A stretch of DNA of 64,000 bases, taken from NCBI RefSeq assembly GCF_020400585.1, contig NZ_JAINVF010000001.1, positions 620,001 through 684,000 of the forward strand, written 5' to 3'. This document shows, in pieces, positions 57,017 through 64,000 of the stretch (positions are counted from its first letter, which is position 1; every line of letters starts with the position of its first letter). A program made the position numbers and the translations under genes. The notes beneath the pieces were generated by a model, which was not told the origin of the DNA, ran no database searches, and saw only the letters and a list, made by a program, of their open reading frames with translations. The DNA is from Streptomyces sp. NK08204. Lineage in GTDB: Bacteria; Actinomycetota; Actinomycetes; Streptomycetales; Streptomycetaceae.

Positions 57017-57562
57017 TCAGGCCGGCTGTTCCGCGAGCTTCTTGATCTCGCGGAGGGTGGTCTCCATGCCTGACCGCAACTCCTCCAGCCGGAAGGCGAC
57101 GATCTGTTCCGCCCGGTCCGGCTGGAGTTCCACCGCCTTGGTCAGGCCGCTGCGCCCCGGCCCGACGACGACCGCCTGACGGAGCCGGACGCCTTCCTCC
57201 TCGCTGTGGAGTTCATACCGCCAGGTTGCCAGGGGCCGGTCGGCATCGGAGGCAACCTTGCCGTACCGGCCGTCGGCGTCCGTGACGGCCCAGGCGAACA
57301 CCCTTCGCTCGTCCAGCTCCACCACGTGGCTGACGGTCCGCCACTCCCCGATCCGAGGATGCTGGTTGTGGCCCTCGAAGCGCGCACCCACGGCAGGTCC
57401 CTGCACACCGTCCAGCCACGCCACCCGCTGCAACTCCGGGCTGAACCGGGCCGGGAGGCGGATGTCGGTCACGAGCTCCCAGATGCGTTGCAGGGGTGCT
57501 TGGACGTGCACCTCGCAGTGCGTTCGCGGCCTTGCGTCACGCTGCATGTCGTCCCCCGGCAT
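57017..57562 (-). CDS. SRPBCC-family (START-like) protein
   Basis: A 181-residue protein of the SRPBCC/polyketide-cyclase-dehydrase superfamily: CEVHVQAPLQRIWELVTDIR begins the helix-grip fold, followed by VGARFEGHNQHPRIGEWRTV and WRYELHSEEEGVRL. Such proteins bind hydrophobic ligands in a central cavity; their roles vary widely. ATG 57562 has GGGAGGGG upstream. It is convergent with the CHAT gene, 10 bp apart. Despite the family name, no link with the polyketide cluster is indicated. Confidence 0.85.
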   Translation of the reverse strand: MPGDDMQRDARPRTHCEVHVQAPLQRIWELVTDIRLPARFSPELQRVAWLDGVQGPAVGARFEGHNQHPRIGEWRTVSHVVELDERRVFAWAVTDADGRYGKVASDADRPLATWRYELHSEEEGVRLRQAVVVGPGRSGLTKAVELQPDRAEQIVAFRLEELRSGMETTLREIKKLAEQPA

Positions 57563-58142
57563 GTCGTCCCCTCCCTGTCGGCGGCGTCGGGCGTCCACGC
57601 CCGGCACCGTGCCATGTCCCGTGATCCGGAGGATAGTCGGGACCGGGGGGAGCGGTGTTCGCACACAGGAAGCTCTGCGTGTGTTCCTTCGCACCCTCCC
57701 CGCCGTGGCCGCTCGCCCTGCTGACGGCCAGGCGGTCGAGAACGACGCCGCCCAGGCCTGCCGGAGTTCTGTTCACGCGCCCTGAACGCCGTACCGGTAC
57801 GGGTGCTCCCCTTCGTCGCCATGGTCGGACCCCAGGTCGCGCTCCGCGGCGCTGCACTCATTTCCCGGATGAGCCCCAGGACGCCCGACCATCCAGTAGA
57901 TCATTTTGTTCGACATTATCAACAAGCCGTCGGCACTGCGCTTTTCCGGTATTCAAAGACACCCGGGAAGCAGGGTGACACAGGCTCGGTCATGCGGTCC
58001 GGGGATAGTGGATGTCGGATGGAAACCCGATTCGTGCAGGCCGAGACAGAGGATCACAGCTCTCCTTTCCGGCGGAAAGGCGGGAACGAGAGTCTGCGAG
58101 GGTTGAGGCCCAGTCCATCGAAGACAAGGTGGAGCAAGTTTC
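57563..58142. other. Intergenic region upstream of secreted protein
   Basis: About 580 bp with no supportable gene. The stretch 57890-57960 is clearly lower in GC (TTCGACATTATCAACAAG) and probably holds the promoter of the secreted protein at 58143. Confidence 0.5.
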
Positions 58143-59174
58143 ATGAGCGCAACCGCTCGAGCAATTGGAGCAGCAGTAAAGGCGAGACCGGCGAGGTTCA
58201 CGGAATCGCTCATCAGCCTCGTCCTGGCGACGGCGTTGGCCGACCCCTTCACGGGCACCGCGTCGCTCCCGGCCCTCCCGCGCCCCAGAGCCACACACGT
58301 GCAGCCGACGGTCGTCGGAGGCGACCCGACCTGCAGCGACCTCCTGCCTTCGGACTCCTTCCTGTTCGAGAGCAAGCTCACCTCACCGAAGGACCTGGAC
58401 AACTTCGGGCTGGCTTTCGACGGGCGGACCGGGAAACTCGACCTCGATGTCCACGACACCACCCAGGGGCAGGCGTTCGACTTCTCGGTGACCGGTGACT
58501 TCGTCGTCGTCGGCGTCGTGGCCAAAGGCGGACCGACCGCCAACTTCTACGACTACTCGCCCACCGGCGAGGTCGCCGATCCGGACCTCCACGCGCCGGT
58601 CGACGATCAGACCGACAAGTACCACGACCTCAGCCGCATCTCGTTCTGCCTCGGCGAAACGGCGCCCGGTGCGATCAAGATGCTGCTGTACAGCACCAAG
58701 GGCCACCGCGATCACCTCGTCAAGGACGACAGCGCGGCGTTCGTGATCAGGAACAAACGCTTCGTGAAGGTCGCGTCCGACAACGGGTCGAACGACACGA
58801 ACGGGATCACGGGCGTGGTGTGCGTGGAGGACATCAAGCCCGGCAGGTACCGCATCCGCGAAGTCACACCTCCTGACAACTACGGTGACCCGTTGCCGCG
58901 GACACAGGATGTGGTGGTCGTCTCCGGGACGAAATGCACGAAGGGGCCGCAGCCCAGAGGCAGCAGCGTGGTCACGTTCAGGTTCCCGCCGCTCACCGAC
59001 ATTTCCCTGGAGGCAAGAAGTCAGGAGCCCAACGAGACCCGGTCCACCATCGTCTGTTTCAAAGGGGACCACCGCAAAGTGGACCGCAGCGGTCCCGCTC
59101 ACGATCCAGCCAAACTGGAGGTCCTCGGCTTGGAGCCGGGAACCTACGATTGCAGGATCGGCATCGACCCGTGA
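58143..59174 (+). CDS. Secreted protein with SpaA-like beta-domain
   Basis: A 343-residue probable exported protein. The N-terminus (MSATARAIGAAVKARPARFT then LISLVLATALADPFTG) resembles a signal peptide, though its hydrophobic core is short. The middle (GQAFDFSVTGDFVVVGVVAK, LSRISFCLGE) looks like a cell-surface beta-domain; the following AFVIRNKRFVKVASDNGSND then GVVCVEDIKPGRYRIREVTP resembles the SpaA/Cna-B prealbumin-like fold of surface proteins. Paired cysteines could form disulfides. No LPXTG or C-terminal anchor is present. Biological role unknown. Located just before an integrase remnant, it could be cargo of an old mobile element. Confidence 0.75.
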   Translation: MSATARAIGAAVKARPARFTESLISLVLATALADPFTGTASLPALPRPRATHVQPTVVGGDPTCSDLLPSDSFLFESKLTSPKDLDNFGLAFDGRTGKLDLDVHDTTQGQAFDFSVTGDFVVVGVVAKGGPTANFYDYSPTGEVADPDLHAPVDDQTDKYHDLSRISFCLGETAPGAIKMLLYSTKGHRDHLVKDDSAAFVIRNKRFVKVASDNGSNDTNGITGVVCVEDIKPGRYRIREVTPPDNYGDPLPRTQDVVVVSGTKCTKGPQPRGSSVVTFRFPPLTDISLEARSQEPNETRSTIVCFKGDHRKVDRSGPAHDPAKLEVLGLEPGTYDCRIGIDP

Positions 59175-59239
59175 CGCCGCCGTGAAGCAATGGCGGACAT
59201 CACAGCGGACGGCAGCCATAGCCGTGGCAGCCCTCGGCG

Positions 59240-59671
59240 ATGAAGCCATGGTCGGGCGAGGCCCTCGGCCGTCCCGGCAGCGAGCAGGACCGCAGCGTCC
59301 TGGTGGTCCGCCGCACCGGCCAGGAGGCGGCATGGACCGAGGGCCGCGACGTGTGGTGGCACGGTCTCGTCGGCCGCCGGCCGGAGCGGCACACGGGGAG
59401 GCCCTGTTGCGCGCGGCTGTACGAGCACCTGCGGCGTCACGACCGACGGCACACCGGCCCGACTTGGTTCGCCGACGCCGGAGTCCCGGTCCACATCTTG
59501 CGAAGGACCACCGGCCACGGATCGCCGACCACCAGCCGGCGTTGTCTGCACGCGGACGTGCACAAGATCACAGCCGCCGACGCGGCCCTCTCGGCGCACC
59601 CGAGTGTGCTGCGTGCCCCGTACGCCCTGTCGAGCCCGATCGCCGTCACTCGCCAGGGCCGGTCAAGGTAG
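59240..59671 (+). pseudogene. Degenerate tyrosine site-specific integrase (C-terminal part)
   Basis: The frame from about 59400 reads DRRHTGPTWFADAGVPVHIL, GHGSPTTSRRCLHADVHKIT, ALSAHPSVLRAPYALSSPIA, unmistakably the C-terminus of actinobacterial phage/ICE integrases (family pattern LRHTGLTWFADAGVPVHVL ... GHGSLTTTQRYLHPD). The active-site Arg (RRHTG) and His (GHGS) remain, but the catalytic Tyr position (QRYLHPD) is Cys (RRCLHAD), and the N-terminal two-thirds are missing. The gene is therefore inactive. It ends 84 bp from the 3' end of tRNA-Pro, the usual position of an integrase next to its attachment site. Confidence 0.82.
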
Positions 59672-59698
59672 CTGGTCCCCCACTGGTCCCCGAAAACG

Positions 59699-59738
59699 GT
59701 CAGGGCCGGTTTCGGAATCCTCCGAAACTGGCCCTGAC
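59699..59738 (-). terminator. Intrinsic terminator of tRNA-Pro
   Basis: GTCAGGGCCGGTTTCGGA (59699-59716) and TCCGAAACTGGCCCTGAC (59721-59738) form an 18-pair stem with one mismatch (wobble in one strand) and a 4-base loop. On the minus strand it is followed by CGTTTTCGGGG, a short T run. It lies 16 bp beyond the tRNA 3' end. Confidence 0.85.
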
Positions 59739-59754
59739 CTGCGACTCTCACAAG

Positions 59755-59828
<74 letters not shown>

Positions 59829-60022
59829 ATGTGCTCCACACGGAAGCGGTCCGCGTGATCACACAGGTCAACCCTACCGCACCCACGCGGGTGCCCGTGT
59901 CACCTCCGCTGCGCGGGGCTGCAGCACGAGTTGTGGTCTGGCGGGGGAAGAGGTGCAGACGCCGGACCGGGGCATGTCTTCGGTGGTCTCACCGGCTCCA
60001 TGCTCCAGCGGCACGCCGGAAC

Positions 60023-60538
60023 CTATTTGATGAGCGCGTTGGCCACCACCACGCCCACGCCGAGCAGCGCGTCCCCCATGCCCATGACGACGGCGACCGG
60101 CCAACTCCGCTCCGACCAGCGGGCGGTGATCACGCCCAGGCCGAACAGGAGCGCGATGTTGAGGCCGAACGCCGGGTACTGGATGCCGTTCGCCGGCCAC
60201 CAGCCCCAGCCCGCGCCGGCCAGCAGGAACACCGTGGGGAGGACGACCGTGACCAACGGCCACTCGTCCCGCAGGGCCCGCAGGGCGTCCCAGCGGCTGT
60301 GCGGGGTGCGCTCGGCGATGTAGTGGGCGTAGCCGTGGGCGAGGGCGGAGGCGCACGCGGTCACCAGCAGCCAGATGGCGTCGTACCGGCGCCCGGCGGC
60401 GTCGGTACGGCCGTACCGGGAGAGCGCGGCGACCATCGAGCTGGCGAGGACGGCACCGTAGACCCCGCCGAACAGGACGGCCTCGCGCGTGTCGTGCCCC
60501 CGGTGCGGTTCACCGGGGGCCGCCGTGCGATCAGCCAT
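60023..60538 (-). CDS. Small integral membrane protein
   Basis: A 171-residue hydrophobic protein with about four to five predicted helices: AVLFGGVYGAVLASSMVAAL, AIWLLVTACASALAHGYAHY, PLVTVVLPTVFLLAGAGWGW, FGLNIALLFGLGVI, VAVVMGMGDALLGVGVVVAN. A His-rich turn (HGYAHYIAERTPH) lies between the second and third helices. No family with a defined function is recognised. ATG 60538 is preferred; upstream codons are Gly/Ala-rich and non-homologous in type. It is divergent from the cupin gene. Confidence 0.8.
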   Translation of the reverse strand: MADRTAAPGEPHRGHDTREAVLFGGVYGAVLASSMVAALSRYGRTDAAGRRYDAIWLLVTACASALAHGYAHYIAERTPHSRWDALRALRDEWPLVTVVLPTVFLLAGAGWGWWPANGIQYPAFGLNIALLFGLGVITARWSERSWPVAVVMGMGDALLGVGVVVANALIK

Positions 60539-60771
60539 GTCTCCACGATCACCCGGGCCCGGCACGGCCGCCAGTCCGCCGCCCCCAGCCGTCCCGCCGC
60601 CGACCGGGCCGTGAGCCATCCCGCCGCCGGGCCGTCCGCCGTCCCGCCGCTGTCCGTCCGCCGTTCGTTCGCTGTCGGCTCCGACGCCCGACGAAGTGTC
60701 CTCTCACCAGGCCGGATGCCCCACACACTGTCGGCGGCGGCACGGGGCGGCCGCTCGCTAGCGTCGATCCC

Positions 60772-61116
60772 ATGACGCAGAGTTTCGCTCTCCACATCCC
60801 CGACGCCGACCTCGAGCCCGAGCCCCTCGACCCGGATCAGATCGTCTCCGGGACCCCCGAGGTGACCGGCAAGGTGGTCTGGGAGTCGGCGGACGGCAGG
60901 CAGATCCGAGGGATCTGGCAGATCACGCCCGGAGTGGTCACCGACACCGAGGCGGACGAGCTGTTCGTCGTGATCAGCGGCTCGGCGACGATCGAGGTCG
61001 AGGGGGGTCCGACACTGCGGGTCGGGCCGGGCGACCTGGCCGTGCTGCGCGCGGGTGACCGTACGACGTGGACCGTGCACGAGACGCTGCGAAAGGCCTA
61101 CGCGATCAACCTCTGA
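60772..61116 (+). CDS. Cupin-domain protein
   Basis: A 114-residue single-domain cupin, of the type with EADELFVVISGSATIEVEGG and a second motif GPGDLAVLRAGDRTTWTVHE. The first motif has Glu but no His pair; the second has one His, so metal binding may be incomplete. Such proteins (DUF861-like) often act with amino-acid or ureide metabolism, or as ligand binders. It is followed 90 bp later by the Gfo/Idh gene, with a promoter-like region and palindrome in between, so it is probably transcribed separately. Confidence 0.85.
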   Translation: MTQSFALHIPDADLEPEPLDPDQIVSGTPEVTGKVVWESADGRQIRGIWQITPGVVTDTEADELFVVISGSATIEVEGGPTLRVGPGDLAVLRAGDRTTWTVHETLRKAYAINL

Positions 61117-61135
61117 CACCACGGCCCGCCGCTTC

Positions 61136-61176
61136 TTGACAGTCGAGTTCATGTCCGGACATGGTGATCCGGACAG
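61136..61176 (+). promoter_or_regulatory. Promoter with palindromic operator before Gfo/Idh gene
   Basis: TTGACA (61136-61141) looks like a -35 box. It is followed by the perfect 14-bp palindrome CATGTCCGGACATG (61150-61163) and a further half-site ATCCGGACA nearby. Overlap of a palindrome with the promoter suggests a repressor site, perhaps for the LacI regulator at 62347. Confidence 0.55.
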
Positions 61177-61205
61177 GAGGTCGACCGGTCCGAAGAAGGG
61201 CTGTC

Positions 61206-62366
61206 ATGGTGGATGCGCTGGGTGTCGCCGTCGTCGGATTCGGCTGGATGGGCCGGGTGCACACCCAGGCGTACGCCCGCCTCCCGCACCACTATCCGCG
61301 ACTTCTGCTGCGGCCCCGGCTGGTCACGGTGGCCGAGGAGGTGCCCGGCCGGGCGGAGGAGGCCGCCGAGCAGTTCGGTTTCGCCTCGGCGACCCGTGAC
61401 TGGCGCGAGGTGGCCGCCGATCCGCGCGTGCAGGCCGTCAGCATCACCGCCCCGAACTTCCTCCACCGGGAGATCGGGGTCGCGATGGCCGAGGCCGGCA
61501 AGCACATCTGGGTCGAGAAGCCGGTGGGGCTGACCGCCGAGGACGCCCGCGCGGTGGCCGCCGCGGTCACGAAGGCGGGCGTACAGGGCACGGTCGGCTT
61601 CAACTACCGCAACGCGCCCGCCGTGGAGGCCGCCCGCGAGTTGATCGCCACCGGTGAGATCGGCACCGTCACCCATGTCCGCATCCGCCTGTTCAGCGAC
61701 TACGCCGCCCACCCGGACGGCGCGCTGACCTGGCGGTACGAGCGCAAGCGCGGCGGCAGCGGAGTCCTCGGCGACCTGGCCTCGCACGGCGCCGACCTGG
61801 CCCGCTTCCTGCTCGGCGACATCGCCGCCCTGACCGCGGACACCGCCGTCTTCGTCCCCGAGCGGGCCCGGCCGGCCGGCGCCACCGCGGGCCACACGCT
61901 CGCCTCCGGCGGCGAGCCGGGACCGGTCGAGAACGAGGACTACGTCAACTGTCTGCTGCGTTTTGCCTCCGGCGCCCGTGGGGTGCTGGAGGCCTGCCGG
62001 GTCTCGGTCGGCGAGCAGAACAACTACGGCTTCGAGGTGCACGGCACCAAGGGTGCGGTGTTCTGGGACTTCCGGCGGATGAACGAACTCGGCGTCAGCC
62101 GCGGCACGCGGTACCAGGACCAGCCGGTGTGCACGGTGTACGTCGGTCCGGGCGCGGGCGAGTTCGCCGCGTTCCAGCCGGGCGCGGCCAACGCCATGGG
62201 CTACGACGACCTGAAGGTCATCGAGGCGTACCGGTTCCTGCGCTCCGTCGCGGAGGGCACACCGTACGGCGCCACGCTCGCGGATGCGGTGCGCAGTGCC
62301 GCCGTACTGGAGGCGATGGCGGTCTCGGCCGAGAGCGGAGCATGGGTCAACCTGCCGGTGGCGTAG
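61206..62366 (+). CDS. Gfo/Idh/MocA-family NAD(P)-dependent oxidoreductase
   Basis: A 386-residue dehydrogenase. The N-terminal Rossmann fold begins VAVVGFGWMGRVHTQAYARL; EKPVGLTAEDA (EKP motif near 107) contains the catalytic Lys, and the C-terminal half has GGSGVLGDLASHGADLARFL with the usual Asp/His. The family oxidises sugars, inositols and their derivatives. ATG 61206 has GAAGGG upstream; the longer frame from 61161 would overlap the operator. The 3' end overlaps the convergent LacI gene by 20 bp. A second family member lies beyond the LacI gene, so this is probably a sugar or cyclitol degradation locus. Confidence 0.93.
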   Translation: MVDALGVAVVGFGWMGRVHTQAYARLPHHYPRLLLRPRLVTVAEEVPGRAEEAAEQFGFASATRDWREVAADPRVQAVSITAPNFLHREIGVAMAEAGKHIWVEKPVGLTAEDARAVAAAVTKAGVQGTVGFNYRNAPAVEAARELIATGEIGTVTHVRIRLFSDYAAHPDGALTWRYERKRGGSGVLGDLASHGADLARFLLGDIAALTADTAVFVPERARPAGATAGHTLASGGEPGPVENEDYVNCLLRFASGARGVLEACRVSVGEQNNYGFEVHGTKGAVFWDFRRMNELGVSRGTRYQDQPVCTVYVGPGAGEFAAFQPGAANAMGYDDLKVIEAYRFLRSVAEGTPYGATLADAVRSAAVLEAMAVSAESGAWVNLPVA

Positions 62367-63378
62367 GCGTGTTGTACGGCGTGACGACCTGGATCGGCGA
62401 CGGCAGCAGTGGCCCGGCCGGTGGCAGGGCGCCGTGGAACCGCATCATCTCGTGGCAGGCCTCGCGCAGGTCGTGGCGCAGATCGTGGTGGAGGACGGCG
62501 GAGAGGCGGTGCTCGCGCAGCAGCCGGATGTTGTCGTGGTCGAGGTCGTGGGCGATGAACACCGCGCAGTCGCGGCCGAGGTCGGCGAAGGCCCGCAGGG
62601 TGGCGTTGTTGCCGCCGCCGATGGAGTAGACGGCCCGGATCTGCGGGTCCCGTTCCAGGGCGGCGCGGACGAGGTCGTACTGCGTGGCGTCCAGGCCGTG
62701 CCCCTCGGTGACCTCCACCAGCGCGCGCCGGGGGTGTCCGGCCCGCAGCACCGCGCGGAAGCCCATCTCGCGCTCCTCCTCATTGCGGAAGAAGCCACTG
62801 CTGAGGCTGGTCAGGACGTTGCCGGGCCGGTCGCCGAGCCACTGGCCGAGCAGGTAGGCGGCGGTGGCGCCCGCGGCCCGGTTGTCGATGCCGACGTAGC
62901 CGAGCCGGCCGCTGGCGGGCAGGTCGGTGACGAGGGTGACGACCGGGATGCCGGCAGCGGTGAGGCGGCCCACCGCGGCGGTCACCTCGGGGACGTCGGG
63001 CGCCTTGAGGATCACCCCCTGTGAGCCGCGCCGGGCGATCCGGTCCAGGGTGGCGACCTGCTCGGCTGTCGGACCGGTCTCGCGGAAGTGGAAGCGGGAG
63101 CGGACCACGGCCGGGCGCAGTGCGGGCAGTTCGGCTTCCAGGGCGGCGCGGACGGCGGTGGTGAACCGTTCGGGTGCCTGCACCACGATGTCGACCATGA
63201 AGGTACGGCCGGCCAGCCGGACCTGGGTGCGCTGCCGGTCCAGGTCGGCGATGGCCCGGCGCACCTCCTGGGCGGTGCTCTCCCGCACCCCTCCCCTGCG
63301 GTTGAGCACACGGTCCACGGTGGCCTCGCTCAGGCCCGCCTGACGTGCGATCTCCCGGATCGGGAAGGGATGGCCCAC
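62347..63378 (-). CDS. LacI-family transcriptional regulator
   Basis: A 343-residue regulator. The HTH is FPIREIARQAGLSEATVDRV then LNRRGG (residues 5-30) and the C-terminal periplasmic-binding-type domain has VDIVVQAPERFTTAV, VTLVTDLPASGRLGYVGIDN, and IGGGNNATLRAFADLGRDCAVFIAHDL, the last typical of sugar/inositol-type LacI proteins. GTG 63378 is preferred because GAGGAGG lies eight bases upstream. Divergent from the second Gfo/Idh gene, with a 153-bp shared region that probably contains its operator. It likely represses this dehydrogenase locus until a sugar or cyclitol inducer binds. Confidence 0.93.
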   Translation of the reverse strand: MGHPFPIREIARQAGLSEATVDRVLNRRGGVRESTAQEVRRAIADLDRQRTQVRLAGRTFMVDIVVQAPERFTTAVRAALEAELPALRPAVVRSRFHFRETGPTAEQVATLDRIARRGSQGVILKAPDVPEVTAAVGRLTAAGIPVVTLVTDLPASGRLGYVGIDNRAAGATAAYLLGQWLGDRPGNVLTSLSSGFFRNEEEREMGFRAVLRAGHPRRALVEVTEGHGLDATQYDLVRAALERDPQIRAVYSIGGGNNATLRAFADLGRDCAVFIAHDLDHDNIRLLREHRLSAVLHHDLRHDLREACHEMMRFHGALPPAGPLLPSPIQVVTPYNTPTPPAG

Positions 63379-63531
63379 GGGGACGGCCTCCTCGGGTTCA
63401 TGAGGGGTTTTTGATGGCTTGTTGCTGATTGTTCGAGGGGTTTGTACGGACAAGAATGGCACCACGACCTCGCCCCACGGGCCGCGGCCCCGCAGTGAAG
63501 ACGGAACCACGCACCAGGAGCAGTGGAGCAC

Positions 63532-64000
63532 ATGCGCATCGGAATCCTCGGCCTCGGCCGTATCGGCGCCTTCCACGCCGGGACCCTCTTCGGACTCGGC
63601 GTCGTCGAGTCCCTCGTCGTCGCGGACCCGTTCGCGGACGCGGCCAAGGCCGCCGCCGAGCGGTTCGGGGCCGAGGTCGCCGACTCCCCGGAGGCGGTGC
63701 TGGCCGCCGGGATCGACGGGCTGGTGATCGCGGCGGCCACCGACGCCCATCCGGCGCTGATCCGGGCCGGTGTCGAGGCGGGCGTGCCGGTGTTCTGCGA
63801 GAAGCCCGTCGCCCGCACCATGGTGGAGGGCATCGAGGTGCTCGGGGCCGTCCAGGGCAGTGACGTGCCGGTCCAGATCGGCTACAACCGCCGTTTCGAC
63901 GCGGGTTTCATGGCCGCGCGGGCCGCCGTGCGCGGCGGCGAGCTGGGCAGGCTGCACACGGTCCGCTGCACCACTTTGGACCCGGCGCCGCCGCCGGCCG
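63532..64000 (+). CDS. Gfo/Idh/MocA-family oxidoreductase (inositol 2-dehydrogenase-like), 3' end outside window
   Basis: The first 156 codons of a dehydrogenase: IGILGLGRIGAFHAGTLFGL (Rossmann fold), FCEKPVARTMVEGIE (EKP motif with catalytic Lys near 95) and QIGYNRRFDAGFMAARAAV, a stretch characteristic of myo-inositol 2-dehydrogenase (IolG)-like members. The gene is cut by the window edge. ATG 63532 is preceded by CAGTGGAGCAC. Its position, divergent from the LacI gene, makes it a likely target of that regulator and the start of an inositol or sugar catabolic operon to the right. Confidence 0.9.
   Translation, partial: MRIGILGLGRIGAFHAGTLFGLGVVESLVVADPFADAAKAAAERFGAEVADSPEAVLAAGIDGLVIAAATDAHPALIRAGVEAGVPVFCEKPVARTMVEGIEVLGAVQGSDVPVQIGYNRRFDAGFMAARAAVRGGELGRLHTVRCTTLDPAPPPA

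Noticed and set aside
57017..57562. Polyketide cyclase belonging to the biosynthetic cluster
   Set aside because: The SRPBCC fold is widespread and the gene lies 20 kb from the cluster among unrelated genes. The family name alone does not justify the link.

Overview
The window is very GC-rich (well above 70%), starts many genes on GTG, and shows third-codon GC bias and several Streptomyces hallmarks: a TTA-containing pathway regulator, a crotonyl-CoA carboxylase/reductase, a monomeric NADP isocitrate dehydrogenase and a SoxR-type promoter. It is almost certainly from a Streptomyces or close relative.

Region 1 (1-35820) is the right part of a hybrid polyketide/nonribosomal-peptide cluster that continues past the left edge. 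A single leftward operon (30336 to 1), with genes overlapping or nearly touching, encodes in order: a fatty-acyl-AMP ligase fused to a highly reducing PKS module; a KS-AT-ACP module; a serine-specific C-A-PCP module; a KS-AT-KR-DH-PCP module; a stand-alone SDR ketoreductase; and an NRPS with C-A-PCP-C-A-PCP-E-C (truncated by the window). Accessory genes to the right are ccr (ethylmalonyl-type extender supply), a ParB/StrR-like regulator whose reading frame runs into an MbtH domain, a small ferredoxin and a type II thioesterase. The colinear reading is a fatty-acyl starter, one or more reduced ketide units, a beta-keto (alpha-branched) unit, Ser, and a two-carbon extension reduced and dehydrated to a vinylogous serine (4-amino-5-hydroxypent-2-enoyl), then at least two further amino acids, the second epimerised. 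A 29-bp site with the architecture of StrR/Bbr operators lies in the divergent region between the operon and ccr.

Region 2 (about 36000-50450) holds a decayed MFS fragment, a TetR regulator, a leftward operon of LytTR response regulator, small membrane protein, sodium:solute symporter and LytS-type kinase, a putative SoxR-controlled ABC exporter, an enoyl-CoA hydratase-like protein, an MscS channel, isocitrate dehydrogenase and an N-formylglutamate amidohydrolase-like protein.

Region 3 (50516-57006) contains a P450 next to a compact set: an uncharacterised protein, an ECF-like sigma factor and a cytosolic subtilisin (leftward), divergent from a large TPR-CHAT protease-like protein. It looks like a proteolytic signalling or conflict module.

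Region 4 (57017-59828) has an SRPBCC protein, a secreted SpaA-like protein, and a degenerate tyrosine-integrase remnant beside a tRNA-Pro(GGG) gene, the scar of an old integrated element.

Region 5 (60023-64000) has a small membrane protein, a cupin, and a carbohydrate or inositol-type locus: two Gfo/Idh/MocA dehydrogenases (the second truncated by the window) flanking a LacI regulator.
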